Shown here: positions 56,199-64,000 of the stretch, piece after piece
Layout: each line of letters opens with the position of its first letter
Position numbering within the stretch: the first letter of the stretch is position 1
Assembly: GCA_964511625.1 (NCBI GenBank)
Contig: CAZEJG010000014.1
Coordinates: 1 to 64,000 of the forward strand
From: Pseudohoeflea sp964511625
Lineage (GTDB): Bacteria > Pseudomonadota > Alphaproteobacteria > Rhizobiales > Rhizobiaceae
DNA: 64,000 nt
Direction of reading: 5' to 3'
Notes under the pieces: generated by a model
Seen by the model: the letters and a program-made list of their open reading frames with translations, nothing else
Told to the model about the DNA's origin: nothing
The model's database searches: none
Position numbers and translations under genes: made by a program

Positions 56199-56897
56199 TC
56201 AGAGGCGTTTGAGGTCGTACTCGACCACCTTGCCGTCCTGCAGCGTGACGCAACGGTCCATCAAACTCGCCAGTTCGTGGTTGTGGGTGGCGATCATGGC
56301 CGAAAGACCTGACTGGCGCACCAGGGCATCGAGCGCCTCGAAGACATAGCCGGCGGTCTCGGGATCGAGGTTTCCGGTCGGCTCGTCGGCCAGAAGCAGG
56401 CTCGGCGCATTGGCCACCGCACGGGCGATCGCCACGCGCTGCTGCTCGCCGCCCGAGAGTTCGGCCGGACGGTGGTCGCCCCGGTGACCGATGCGCATGT
56501 ATTCGAGCAGCTGCTCGGCGCGCGCCTTGGCTTCCGGTCGCGACAGGCCGGCGATCAACTGCGGCATCATGATGTTCTCGAGCGCCGAGAACTCCGGCAG
56601 GAGATGGTGGAACTGGTAGACGAAGCCGATCTCCGAGCGGCGCACGGCTGTACGTTCGGCGTCACCGAGATGCTCGCAGGCGCGACCGGAGACGACCACC
56701 TCGCCTTCGTCGGGATGTTCGAGAAGACCCGCGATCTGCAGAAGCGTCGACTTTCCCGTCCCTGACGGTGCGACGAGCGCCACCGTCTCACCGGGCCTGA
56801 GCGTGAAATCGGCGCCATCGAGAATGACGAGATCGCGCTCGCCCTGCAGGAAATGGCGGCCGACGCCCTTGAGTTCGAGTACGTTCGGGGACTGCAA
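56199..56897 (-). CDS. lolD: LolD, ATPase of the lipoprotein-releasing complex
   Basis: A 232-residue ABC ATPase with Walker A APSGTGKSTLL (about residue 43), Q-loop YQFHHLLPEFSALENI (about 93), signature LSGGEQQR (about 146) and Walker B LLLADEPTGNLD (about 165). The Q-loop text is typical of LolD. It powers release of lipoproteins from the inner membrane toward LolA. It lies nine bases after the permease gene lolC. Confidence 0.95.
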   Translation of the reverse strand: MQSPNVLELKGVGRHFLQGERDLVILDGADFTLRPGETVALVAPSGTGKSTLLQIAGLLEHPDEGEVVVSGRACEHLGDAERTAVRRSEIGFVYQFHHLLPEFSALENIMMPQLIAGLSRPEAKARAEQLLEYMRIGHRGDHRPAELSGGEQQRVAIARAVANAPSLLLADEPTGNLDPETAGYVFEALDALVRQSGLSAMIATHNHELASLMDRCVTLQDGKVVEYDLKRL

Positions 56898-56906
56898 CCG
56901 CCCCTC

Positions 56907-58214
56907 CTATTCGTATCTGAGCGCCTGAACCGGATCGAGCCGGGACGCGCGCCAGGAGGGGATAAGGGTGGCGATGAAGGACAGGCCCAGCGCTACGAAG
57001 AGAACCGTCAGCGTTTCGCCCGTCTCCATGTCCGCAGGCAGTTGGCTGAGGAAATAGAGTTCGGGATCGAAGATCACCGTGCCCGACACCCAGGAGAAAA
57101 ACTGGCGGATGCTCTCGATGTTGAGACAGACGATGATGCCGAGGAGGAAGCCCGCAAAGGTCCCGGCCACGCCGATCGCCGCGCCCGTCATGAAGAAGAT
57201 CCGCATGATCGAGGCAGATGTCGCGCCCATCGTCCTCAGAATGGCGATGTCGCGCCCCTTGTCCTTGACCAGCATGATCAGGCCGGAAACAATGTTGAGC
57301 GCGGCGACCAGGATGATGAGCGTCAGGATCAGGAACATCACGTTGCGCTCGACCTGAAGCGCATTGAAGAAGGTCTGGTTGCGCTGGCGCCAGTCGGTGA
57401 TGAAGATCTGCCGTCCGGCAGCCTGCTCGATCGCTCCGCGCATCGCGTCGACATTGTCCGGATCGGAAATCATGATCTCGATCGACTGAACGGTGCCTTC
57501 CGAATTGAAGTAGAGCTGCGCCTCTTCGAGCGGCATGTAGATGATGGTCGAATCGTACTCGCTCATCCCCACTTCGAAGATGGCAGAGACCGGATAGCCC
57601 TTGACGCGCGGGGTCACACCGAAGGGCGTGACGTCTCCCTCGGGCGCGATCAGCGTGATCGTGTCGCCGACAGACAGGCCGAGCGAGTCGGCCATCCTCG
57701 ACCCGAGTGCCACACCCTCGCCCGCCGCGAAGCCGACCAGATCGCCGGACCGGATGTTGCCGGAAACCATCCTGAGATCGGCGAGATCCTCGGCGCGGAT
57801 ACCACGGACATAGGCGCCGGTGCCGGCTCCCCCCTGCCCGGAAGCGAGCGTCTGCCCCTCCACCAGCGGAATGGCTTCGGTGACGCCGGGGACGGCGCGG
57901 AATTTCTTCGCCAGTTCTGCGTAGTCGTTGAGCGGCTGGTCGATGGGCTGGACGATCATGTGACCGTTGACGCCCAGGATGCGCTCGATGAGCTGGGTGC
58001 GGAAGCCGTTCATCACCGCCATGACGATGATGAGCGTGGCGACCCCGAGCATGATGCCGACGAAGGAGAAGCCGGCAATCACCGAGATGAAGGCTTCCTT
58101 GCGCCGGGCGCGGAGATAGCGCCAGGCCACCAGACGTTCGAACGCGGAGAAGGGACGCGCGGGGGCCGGCAGGTCGTTTGCGGCCGCCTCCCCTGTGGTG
58201 CTCGTCTCGGTCAT
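56907..58214 (-). CDS. lolC: LolC/LolE-type lipoprotein-releasing permease
   Basis: A 435-residue inner-membrane protein with the MacB-like fold: one helix near residues 38-60, a large periplasmic domain (about 65-290), then three helices (about 300-330, 340-370 and 395-420). FERLVAWRYLRARRKEAFISVIAGFSF at the N-terminus (partial: VAWRYLRARR) and the C-terminal LIPSWRASRLDPVQALRYE are LolC/E hallmarks. Alphaproteobacteria usually have one such permease that works as a homodimer. AGGAG five bases before the ATG at 58214 supports the start. Confidence 0.94.
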   Translation of the reverse strand: MTETSTTGEAAANDLPAPARPFSAFERLVAWRYLRARRKEAFISVIAGFSFVGIMLGVATLIIVMAVMNGFRTQLIERILGVNGHMIVQPIDQPLNDYAELAKKFRAVPGVTEAIPLVEGQTLASGQGGAGTGAYVRGIRAEDLADLRMVSGNIRSGDLVGFAAGEGVALGSRMADSLGLSVGDTITLIAPEGDVTPFGVTPRVKGYPVSAIFEVGMSEYDSTIIYMPLEEAQLYFNSEGTVQSIEIMISDPDNVDAMRGAIEQAAGRQIFITDWRQRNQTFFNALQVERNVMFLILTLIILVAALNIVSGLIMLVKDKGRDIAILRTMGATSASIMRIFFMTGAAIGVAGTFAGFLLGIIVCLNIESIRQFFSWVSGTVIFDPELYFLSQLPADMETGETLTVLFVALGLSFIATLIPSWRASRLDPVQALRYE

Positions 58215-58240
58215 TCCGTCTCCTAACACGCTTCGGCCAG

Positions 58241-59578
58241 TCAGGCCGTAAAGCGATTGATGGCGGCCTCGACCGTCAGCGTCTCGCGCTCACCGGTCTT
58301 GCGGTTCTTGATTTCGACGTTGCCCTCGGCGACGGCACGCGGTCCGGCGATCACCTGCCAGGGCAGACCGATCAGGTCGGCGGTGGCGAACTTCACGCCG
58401 GCGCGTTCGTCGCGGTCGTCATGCAGGAAGTCGACCCCGGCATTAGCGAGCGCGGTTTCGATCTTCTCGCAGGCGGCGTCGCAGCCCTCGTCGCCCGGCT
58501 TCATGTTGATGAGGCCGACCTTGAAGGGCGCCACGCTCTCCGGCCAGATGATGCCGGCCTCGTCGTGCGAAGCCTCGATAATGGCGGCCAGCAGGCGCGA
58601 CGGGCCGATGCCGTAGGAGCCCATGGAGACGAAATGCTGCTTGCCGTCGGGTCCCTGTACGGAGGCACCCATAGGCTCGGAATATTTGGTGCCGAAATGG
58701 AAGATGTGGCCGACCTCGATGCCGCGGGCCGACACCTTGATGTCGTCGCCGAGGGCCTTCCAGGCATCCTGCGCCCACTCTTCCTTTTCCATGATCTCGT
58801 CGGTAGCGGCGAAGGGCGTGGTCCACTTGTCGACGATCGAAGCGATTGCCGCGTCGTCATCGTAATTGAGATCCGCCGACGGCACGTCGAAGCGTTCGAA
58901 GTCACGATGACAGAAGACTTCGGACTCTCCCGTCTCGGCCAGGATAATGAACTCGTGGCTGAGATTGCCGCCGATCGGGCCGGTGTCGGCGCGCATCGGG
59001 ATCGACTTCAGGCCGCAACGGTCGAAAGTCCGGAGGTAGGAGACGAACATGCGGTTGTAGGCAGCCTTGGAGGCCTCGTAATCGAGGTCGAAGGAATAGG
59101 CGTCCTTCATCAGGAACTCACGGCCGCGCATGACGCCGAAGCGCGGACGGCGCTCGTCGCGGAACTTCCATTGGATGTGGTAGAGGTTGAGCGGCAGGTC
59201 CTTGTAGGACTTCACGTAGGAGCGGAAGATGTCGGTGACCATCTCCTCGTTAGTCGGACCGTAGAGCATCTCGCGCTCCATACGGTCTTCGATACGGAGC
59301 ATTTCCTTGCCGTAATCGTCGTAACGACCGCTTTCACGCCAGAGTTCGGCGGACTGGATGGTCGGCATCAGGATCTCGACGGCGCCGGCCCGGTTCTGCT
59401 CTTCGCGGACGATGTCGCAGACCTTGTCGAGCGCGATCTTGCCGAGCGGCAGCCAGGAATAGATGCCGGCGGCCTGCTGCTTGATCATGCCCGCCCGCGT
59501 CATCAGGCGGTGGGAGACGATCTCCGCTTCACGGGGGCTCTCCTTCAGGATCGGGAGAAAGAATTTCGACAGGCGCAT
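58241..59578 (-). CDS. proS: Prolyl-tRNA synthetase
   Basis: A 445-residue class II synthetase that attaches proline to tRNA(Pro). MRLSKFFLPILKESPREAE is the usual start for the alphaproteobacterial form. Motif 2 is WKFRDERRPRFGVMRGREFLMKD (partial: RDERRPRFG at about 141) and motif 3 is GIGPSRLLAAIIEA near 335. At this length it lacks the inserted editing domain of E. coli ProS, as is normal in this lineage. It lies 26 bases before lolC and is likely co-transcribed with the lol genes. Confidence 0.97.
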   Translation of the reverse strand: MRLSKFFLPILKESPREAEIVSHRLMTRAGMIKQQAAGIYSWLPLGKIALDKVCDIVREEQNRAGAVEILMPTIQSAELWRESGRYDDYGKEMLRIEDRMEREMLYGPTNEEMVTDIFRSYVKSYKDLPLNLYHIQWKFRDERRPRFGVMRGREFLMKDAYSFDLDYEASKAAYNRMFVSYLRTFDRCGLKSIPMRADTGPIGGNLSHEFIILAETGESEVFCHRDFERFDVPSADLNYDDDAAIASIVDKWTTPFAATDEIMEKEEWAQDAWKALGDDIKVSARGIEVGHIFHFGTKYSEPMGASVQGPDGKQHFVSMGSYGIGPSRLLAAIIEASHDEAGIIWPESVAPFKVGLINMKPGDEGCDAACEKIETALANAGVDFLHDDRDERAGVKFATADLIGLPWQVIAGPRAVAEGNVEIKNRKTGERETLTVEAAINRFTA

Positions 59579-59879
59579 CGGGATACTCTCGTTTGAATAC
59601 CGGCCTGAGGGCCGATTGGGGCAAAATGCGGGCCGACCGGGCATTTCAAAGCCCTGGCAAGCCGTCTTGCAGGCAATTTTCAAGCAAAGACGAAGACTTG
59701 CATGAGTTGGCCGCGAGTCGGCCGGAACCGCATCGTCGCAGCGTTTCTAGCCGCTTCCCGATATAAAGAAAACCCGCCGACGATGCTCTGCCCAATGTGA
59801 CAGAAAATCGACAATTGGCGACGAATCCCTCCACAAAATGAGTGACAAAGGGCCGCAGATGCGTTAGCACTATGGCCAT
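59579..59879. other. proS upstream region without a gene
   Basis: About 300 non-coding bases between the proS start and the sRNA candidate. No frame with a ribosome site was found on either strand. It must hold the proS promoter on the minus strand and a promoter for the sRNA on the plus strand; GTGACA at 59840-59845 with TTAGCA 16 bases on is a weak candidate for the latter. Confidence 0.5.
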
Positions 59880-60029
59880 AAATGAGGCATCACCCACGTG
59901 GCGATGCCCAAATCGCGGTCAAATGTCTTGGGAGGATAGGATCTCAGGCGCGCCGACCGGCGCAGCCCCCGGTTCAGGGAAAAAGATCACGCGAAAACTG
60001 AAACAAGGCTTCTGGCCTTGTTTTTTTTT
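59880..60029 (+). ncRNA. Candidate sRNA (alpha-r9-like) between proS and DUF1467
   Basis: About 150 bases with three predicted stems: GGCATC/GATGCC (59886-59891 with 59903-59908), GATCT/AGATC (59940-59944 with 59984-59988) enclosing GCGCC/GGCGC, and a terminator CAAGGC/GCCTTG (60004-60009 with 60015-60020) followed by about nine T. No coding gene uses this plus-strand terminator. In Sinorhizobium an sRNA of the alpha-r9 family, about 150 nt, is placed beside proS as I recall; the family match is from memory and unproven. The 5' end is approximate. Confidence 0.6.
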
Positions 60030-60067
60030 GCCTTGTTGAGTTGTGCGGGAAGACGACCGGCGCCGGA

Positions 60068-60337
60068 CTATTTGAAGTCCGGGAAAAGGGCCATGACATC
60101 CTGGATCGAATAGCCGCCATAGACGGTCAGAGCGACATAGGCACCGAAGACGACTGCCGACACTATCGTCGTGCGGAGCACCACTTTCCACAGACTGAAA
60201 TTGGCAGGCGCACTGGCAACAGTACCCGGCGCCACATCATTCTCGTCGTCCTGCGACCTGTGTCCGAACGGCAGGACGACGAAGAGCATCACCCACCAGA
60301 TGATGAAGAAAATAGCAAAACCCGTTCCGAAACCCAT
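60068..60337 (-). CDS. DUF1467 family small membrane protein
   Basis: An 89-residue protein with one hydrophobic helix at about residues 5-25 (GFAIFFIIWWVMLFVVLPFG) and a second at about 53-72, joined by an acidic and small-residue loop (HRSQDDENDVAPG). The WWVMLFVVLPFGHRSQ segment is the hallmark of DUF1467, common in alphaproteobacteria next to mce. Function unknown. It follows mce by 11 bases. Confidence 0.87.
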   Translation of the reverse strand: MGFGTGFAIFFIIWWVMLFVVLPFGHRSQDDENDVAPGTVASAPANFSLWKVVLRTTIVSAVVFGAYVALTVYGGYSIQDVMALFPDFK

Positions 60338-60348
60338 GTCCGGCTCCG

Positions 60349-60756
60349 TCAGTTGGCCTGTTCGAGTTCGACGAGCGTGCCGTTGAAATCCTTGGGATGA
60401 AGGAAAAGCACCGGCTTTCCGTGAGCGCCGGTCTTCGGCTCCCCGTTGCCAAGCACCCTGGCGCCGGCCTCCTTCAGCCGGTCGCGCGCGGCGAGGATGT
60501 CGTCGACCTCGTAACAGACGTGATGAATGCCGCCCGACGCGTTGCGTTCGAGAAAGGCGGCGATGGGCGAGTCCGCACCGAGCGGCTCGAGAAGTTCGAT
60601 CTTTGTGTTCGGCAACTCGACGAAGACGACCGTGACACCGTGCTCGGGCAGCGGCTGCGGATCGGAGACCCTGGCGCCGAGTGGGCCGGAATACTGCGCT
60701 ACTGCGGCGGCCAGATCCGGCACGGCAATGGCGACATGATTGAGGCGTCCCAGCAT
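60349..60756 (-). CDS. mce: Methylmalonyl-CoA epimerase
   Basis: A 135-residue vicinal-oxygen-chelate-fold enzyme that interconverts the (R) and (S) forms of methylmalonyl-CoA in propionate metabolism. LNHVAIAVPDL (metal-binding His near residue 6), GIHHVCYEVDDI (about 76) and FLHPKDFNGTLVELEQ at the end match the family. The start MLGRLNHVA at 60756 is chosen over the longer open frame. The gene lies between rnj (28 bases) and the DUF1467 gene. Confidence 0.94.
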   Translation of the reverse strand: MLGRLNHVAIAVPDLAAAVAQYSGPLGARVSDPQPLPEHGVTVVFVELPNTKIELLEPLGADSPIAAFLERNASGGIHHVCYEVDDILAARDRLKEAGARVLGNGEPKTGAHGKPVLFLHPKDFNGTLVELEQAN

Positions 60757-60784
60757 GGCATCGCTCCTCCCCGCGAGCGTTGGT

Positions 60785-62452
60785 TCAGAGCCGGTTGACG
60801 AAGACGGTGACGACCGGCTTCTTGCCCCATACCTCGTTTGCCGCCGAACGGACAGAGCGACGAATTGCCTCGCGCAGGCCACCGAGGTCCTTGCGGCGGC
60901 CGCGCGGGATGCTTTCCACAGCACCTAGAACCGCGTCGTAGAGCACGTCCTCCATCGCATCGACCTCGCCATCGTTCTCGGGCAGGCCGATCGGGACGAC
61001 CTCCGGATCGCGGTCGATGTCGTTGCGGCTGTTGAGAACGACGTTGACTGCGACATGGCCGACGAAGGAGAGCTTGCGGCGTTCGCCGATGCCCATCTCG
61101 TCGAACGAGCCCATCAGTTCGCCGTCCTTGTAGGTCCGTCCGTGTGGGGCCTCGCCGATGATTTCGGCCGGCCCGGGCGCGAGCCTCAGGATCGAGCCGT
61201 TCCGGACGCGCGGAATCTGGCCGATGCCGGCCGAGGCGCCGAGTTCGGCCTGCGCTGTCAGGTGGGCTGCCTCGCCATGCACCGGAACCAGGATCTGCGG
61301 GCGCACCCACTCATACATCTTGAGCAGTTCGTTTCGGCGCGGGTGACCCGAGACGTGGACCAGGGCGTCGCCATCGGAGATGATCCTGATACCGCGGTCG
61401 ATCAGCGCGTTCTTGATCTCGAGGATGCCCTTCTCGTTGCCGGGAATGGTTCGCGAGGAGAAGACGACGGTGTCGCCGTCGGTCAGCGCCACATGGCGCA
61501 TCTCGTCACGCGAAATCTTGGCGAGTGCGGCGCGGGCTTCGCCCTGGCTGCCGGTCAGGATGATGACGATCTTGTCGCGCGGGATATAGCCGTATTCGTC
61601 TTCCTCGATGAATCCGGGCATTCCCTCCATCATGCCGAGATCGTCGGCGACGTTGACGACGCGCTTGAGCGACGAGCCGAGCAAGAGCACCTCACGGCCG
61701 GCGTCACGCGCGGCTTCCATGATCGAGCGGATGCGACCGACATTGGAGGAGAAGGTGGTGATCGCCACTCTGCCCTCGGCCGCCTCGATGACTTCGCGCA
61801 GGCCCTGCGAGACTTCCTTCTCGGACGGCGAGATGCCGTCGCGCATCGCATTGGTGGAATCGCACATCAGCGCCAGCACGCCCTCGTCACCGATGGCGCG
61901 GAAACGCGCCTCGTCGGTGACCGGGCCGAGCGACGGCGTGATGTCGATCTTCCAGTCGCCCGTATGGACGAGATTGCCCAGCGGCGTGCGGATGAGCAGC
62001 GAGAACGGTTCCGGGATCGAGTGGTTGACCTCGACAGGTTCGATCTCGAAGGGGCCGACGCGGAACACTTCACCGGCCTTGAAGGGGGTCACCGGGACCT
62101 CGGCACGGGTGCGTTCATATTCGCGCTTGGCCTCCAGCATGCCGGCGGTGAAGGCGGAGGCATAGACAGGCACCTTGAGGAGCGGCCAGAGCTGGGCCAG
62201 CGCACCGTAATGGTCCTCGTGCGAGTGGGTGATGACGATCGCCTTCAGCGCCTTGCCGAGGCTCTGCACATAGGCGATGTCAGGCAGCACCAGATCGGCG
62301 CCCGGCAGGTCCGGTCCCGGGAAGGTCACGCCGCAATCGACCATGATGTATTCGCGCTTGGCAGGCGGGCCGTAGCCGTAGAGCGCGAGGTTCATGCCGA
62401 TTTCCCCGACGCCGCCGAGCGGGATGAATACGAGGTCGTTGTCTGCGGTCAT
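60785..62452 (-). CDS. rnj: Ribonuclease J
   Basis: A 555-residue beta-CASP metallo-beta-lactamase nuclease. The metal site HSHEDHYGAL lies near residue 76, with HTGDWKID near 162 and SGHPRRNELLKMYEWVRP near 368 completing the catalytic core; the C-terminal domain ends VTVFVNRL. RNase J has both endo- and 5'-3' exonuclease activity and processes 16S and 23S rRNA and mRNA in alphaproteobacteria. It starts two bases after the birA stop. Sequence and length agree with rhizobial RNase J. Confidence 0.96.
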   Translation of the reverse strand: MTADNDLVFIPLGGVGEIGMNLALYGYGPPAKREYIMVDCGVTFPGPDLPGADLVLPDIAYVQSLGKALKAIVITHSHEDHYGALAQLWPLLKVPVYASAFTAGMLEAKREYERTRAEVPVTPFKAGEVFRVGPFEIEPVEVNHSIPEPFSLLIRTPLGNLVHTGDWKIDITPSLGPVTDEARFRAIGDEGVLALMCDSTNAMRDGISPSEKEVSQGLREVIEAAEGRVAITTFSSNVGRIRSIMEAARDAGREVLLLGSSLKRVVNVADDLGMMEGMPGFIEEDEYGYIPRDKIVIILTGSQGEARAALAKISRDEMRHVALTDGDTVVFSSRTIPGNEKGILEIKNALIDRGIRIISDGDALVHVSGHPRRNELLKMYEWVRPQILVPVHGEAAHLTAQAELGASAGIGQIPRVRNGSILRLAPGPAEIIGEAPHGRTYKDGELMGSFDEMGIGERRKLSFVGHVAVNVVLNSRNDIDRDPEVVPIGLPENDGEVDAMEDVLYDAVLGAVESIPRGRRKDLGGLREAIRRSVRSAANEVWGKKPVVTVFVNRL

Positions 62453-62454
62453 TT

Positions 62455-63237
62455 TTATTCCTGTTCTGCGGACGGAGCGACGGGGAAGAACACGTCTCCG
62501 GCTGATATGGTCTGGTGGCCTCCATCCGGCAAGGCGAGCAGGAGGCGTCCGTCACCGTCAATTCCGGCGAATTGACCATGAATTTCACTGTCGGGCAAAC
62601 GCACGACGATCGGGCCGCCGATCCCGGTGCAACGTTCGATCCACTGGTCGCGGATCTCGGAAACGCCCCTGCCCCGGTCCCAGTCCCTAAGCACGCGCTC
62701 CATGGTGGTGAAAAGGCGGGCGAAGAGTTCCTGCGGCGAGACACCTACGCCGCGTTCCGCCAGACAGGTCGAGGGATAGCCCTCGACATTCGGGTGGTGG
62801 GCGATGTTGATGCCGCAGCCGATGACGACGGCCTGTCGACGATCGGACAGGAATTCGCTCTCGATCAGAATTCCGGAGGTCTTGGCGCCGTCGATCAGAA
62901 CGTCGTTCGGCCATTTGATCGCCAGCCGGCCGCCGTCGAGCGGCAGCACCGCAGCGATTGCGTCATGCACGGCAACCGCAACGGCCAGCGGAAGCGAACC
63001 CAGCAGCGCCGGCTCGGCGGGATCGATCAGAAGCAGCGAGGAATAGAGGTTGCCGGGCTCCGAGGTCCAGGTCCTGCCCCGGCGGCCCCTCCCGGTCAGC
63101 TGCCGGTCGGCGGTCAGCCACAGTCCCGACGCTTCCCCAGTGCGCGCCCGCTCCAGGAGTTCGGCATTGGTCGAGCCGACATCTCCCAGGGGGAGATGCC
63201 GGAAATCGATGCCTTTATGTGCGGAGCGTCCGCTCAC
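62455..63237 (-). CDS. birA: Biotin--[acetyl-CoA-carboxylase] ligase
   Basis: A 260-residue biotin protein ligase. The biotin and ATP site GRGRRGRTWTS is near residue 49 and KWPNDVLIDGAKTSGILIE near 109; the C-terminal SH3-like domain runs from about 215. It lacks the N-terminal helix-turn-helix of E. coli BirA, so it should not be a repressor. It sits between nuoN (5 bases) and rnj (2 bases). The placement after nuoN is common in Rhizobiales. Confidence 0.95.
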   Translation of the reverse strand: MSGRSAHKGIDFRHLPLGDVGSTNAELLERARTGEASGLWLTADRQLTGRGRRGRTWTSEPGNLYSSLLLIDPAEPALLGSLPLAVAVAVHDAIAAVLPLDGGRLAIKWPNDVLIDGAKTSGILIESEFLSDRRQAVVIGCGINIAHHPNVEGYPSTCLAERGVGVSPQELFARLFTTMERVLRDWDRGRGVSEIRDQWIERCTGIGGPIVVRLPDSEIHGQFAGIDGDGRLLLALPDGGHQTISAGDVFFPVAPSAEQE

Positions 63238-63242
63238 CAGTG

Positions 63243-64000
63243 TCAGAAGAAAGTCCCTGCGGCCACGTCGGCAGCGGTGCCGAGCGGGCTTGCGACCAGC
63301 ACGTAGGCGAGGATGAACAGGCCTGAGAGGCCGTAGACCAGCTTCAGTTCGCCGGCGACCGGCGCGAACTGCGGCGCGGGCTCATCGAACCACATGATCT
63401 TGATGATGCGCAGGTAGTAGTAGGCGCCCACCACCGAGGCCAGGACACCGATCACGGCAAGCCAGTAGAGTTCGGCCTGGATGGCAGCGGCGAAGACCAC
63501 GTACTTCCCGAAGAAGCCCGCGAGCGGCGGGATGCCGGCCAGCGAGAACATCAGGATGGTCAGCATCGTCGCCATGAACGGGTTGGTGCTCGAAAGACCG
63601 GCCAGTTCGTCGATGTTCTCGACATTGCCCTCTTCCTTGCGACGCATGGCGAGGATGCAGGCGAAGGTGCCGAGCGTCATGACCATGTAGATCAGCATGT
63701 AGATGATGACGCCGCGCACGCCGGCCTGGGTGCCGGCTGCGAGGCCGACGAGCGCATAGCCCATGTGGCCGATCGATGAATAGGCCATCAGACGCTTGAT
63801 GTTGCGCTGGCCGATCGCCGCGAAAGCGCCGAGCGCCATCGAGGCAACCGACAGGAACACCACGATCTGCTGCCAGTCGATCTTGATCGGATCGAAGGCG
63901 GAGCTGACGAGCCGGATGAAGATCGCCATGGCGGCAATCTTCGGCGCGGCCGAGAAGAAGGCCGTCACCGGCGTCGGTGCGCCCTCGTAGACGTCGGGCG
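63243..64000 (-). CDS. nuoN: NADH-quinone oxidoreductase subunit N (partial, C-terminal part)
   Basis: The visible 252 codons are the C-terminal part of a polytopic proton-pumping subunit of complex I. The sequence enters at the window edge with PDVYEGAPTPVTAFFSAAPK, a conserved NuoN segment, then IKRLMAYSSIGHMGYALVGL and FSLAGIPPLAGFFGKYVVF, both hallmarks of the family. About seven to eight helices are visible. The first part lies beyond position 64000. It is followed by birA after five bases, so the two are likely on one transcript. Confidence 0.96.
   Translation of the reverse strand, partial: PDVYEGAPTPVTAFFSAAPKIAAMAIFIRLVSSAFDPIKIDWQQIVVFLSVASMALGAFAAIGQRNIKRLMAYSSIGHMGYALVGLAAGTQAGVRGVIIYMLIYMVMTLGTFACILAMRRKEEGNVENIDELAGLSSTNPFMATMLTILMFSLAGIPPLAGFFGKYVVFAAAIQAELYWLAVIGVLASVVGAYYYLRIIKIMWFDEPAPQFAPVAGELKLVYGLSGLFILAYVLVASPLGTAADVAAGTFF

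Noticed and set aside
59842..60039. 65-codon plus-strand open frame over the sRNA candidate
   Set aside because: No ribosome site, no hydrophobic or conserved pattern, and it runs through the terminator stem and T-run.

Overview
The window is a 64 kb, GC-rich, almost fully coding piece of a chromosome from an alphaproteobacterium, most likely of the Hyphomicrobiales (Rhizobiales), near the Rhizobiaceae. The lineage call rests on gene content and order: pyrB-pyrC'-plsY-dprA-topA-rnr, divK-pleD next to dinB and dnaE, lon-hupB and clpP-clpX, a full suf operon fronted by a cysteine desulfurase, lolC-lolD beside proS, and mce-rnj-birA behind nuoN. I see no prophage, insertion sequence, CRISPR array, tRNA or rRNA. 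This is core chromosome, with a few accessory genes: an autotransporter, a cytochrome P450, a periplasmic phytochelatin-synthase-like protein and a PepSY/cytochrome b561/two-component cluster.

Layout. 1-3.1 kb: gatC, a GNAT gene and gatA (cut by the edge), a UPF0173 metal hydrolase, ruvX and two small membrane proteins. 3.3-8.2 kb: an AEC-type permease, a repeat-rich autotransporter with a hairpin over its ribosome site, and an AidB-like acyl-CoA dehydrogenase. 8.3-12.6 kb: pyrB with a degenerate dihydroorotase, plsY, dprA and a 69-residue protein. 12.9-20.7 kb: topA, rnr, DUF983, Nudix, MFS and rpmG. 21-25.2 kb: divK-pleD (cell-cycle signalling), then DUF3572, a HAD-like protein and dinB. 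25.4-35.8 kb: the phytochelatin-synthase-like gene, dnaE, a previously unlisted 33-codon gene, hupB, lon, clpX and clpP. 36-41 kb: P450, cupin, and a divergent cluster of cytochrome b561/PepSY facing PepSY/response regulator/histidine kinase. 41-54.6 kb: tamB-tamA, then sufA, sufT, sufS, sufD, sufC, a 61-residue membrane protein, sufB and a cysteine desulfurase, all on the minus strand. 54.8-64 kb: alpha/beta hydrolase, methyltransferase, lolD-lolC, proS, an intergenic sRNA candidate, DUF1467, mce, rnj, birA and partial nuoN.

How the genes work together. Several sets are clear functional units: the GatCAB amidotransferase, pyrimidine synthesis with a pseudo-dihydroorotase, Fe-S cluster assembly under a probable iron-responsive (Irr-like) operator, outer-membrane assembly by TamA/TamB, lipoprotein export by Lol, and ATP-dependent proteolysis (Lon, ClpXP) with heat-shock-like promoters and one full CtrA-type box upstream of clpP.

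Most worth a second look: a complete unit of promoter, ribosome site, 33-residue membrane peptide and long folded terminator ahead of dnaE; the SD-covering hairpin at the autotransporter; the CtrA-type box; the Irr-like box; the sRNA between proS and DUF1467; and the 61-residue protein inside suf. I found no clearly new multi-gene system. Motif calls were made by eye and are marked as inference where that is all they are.
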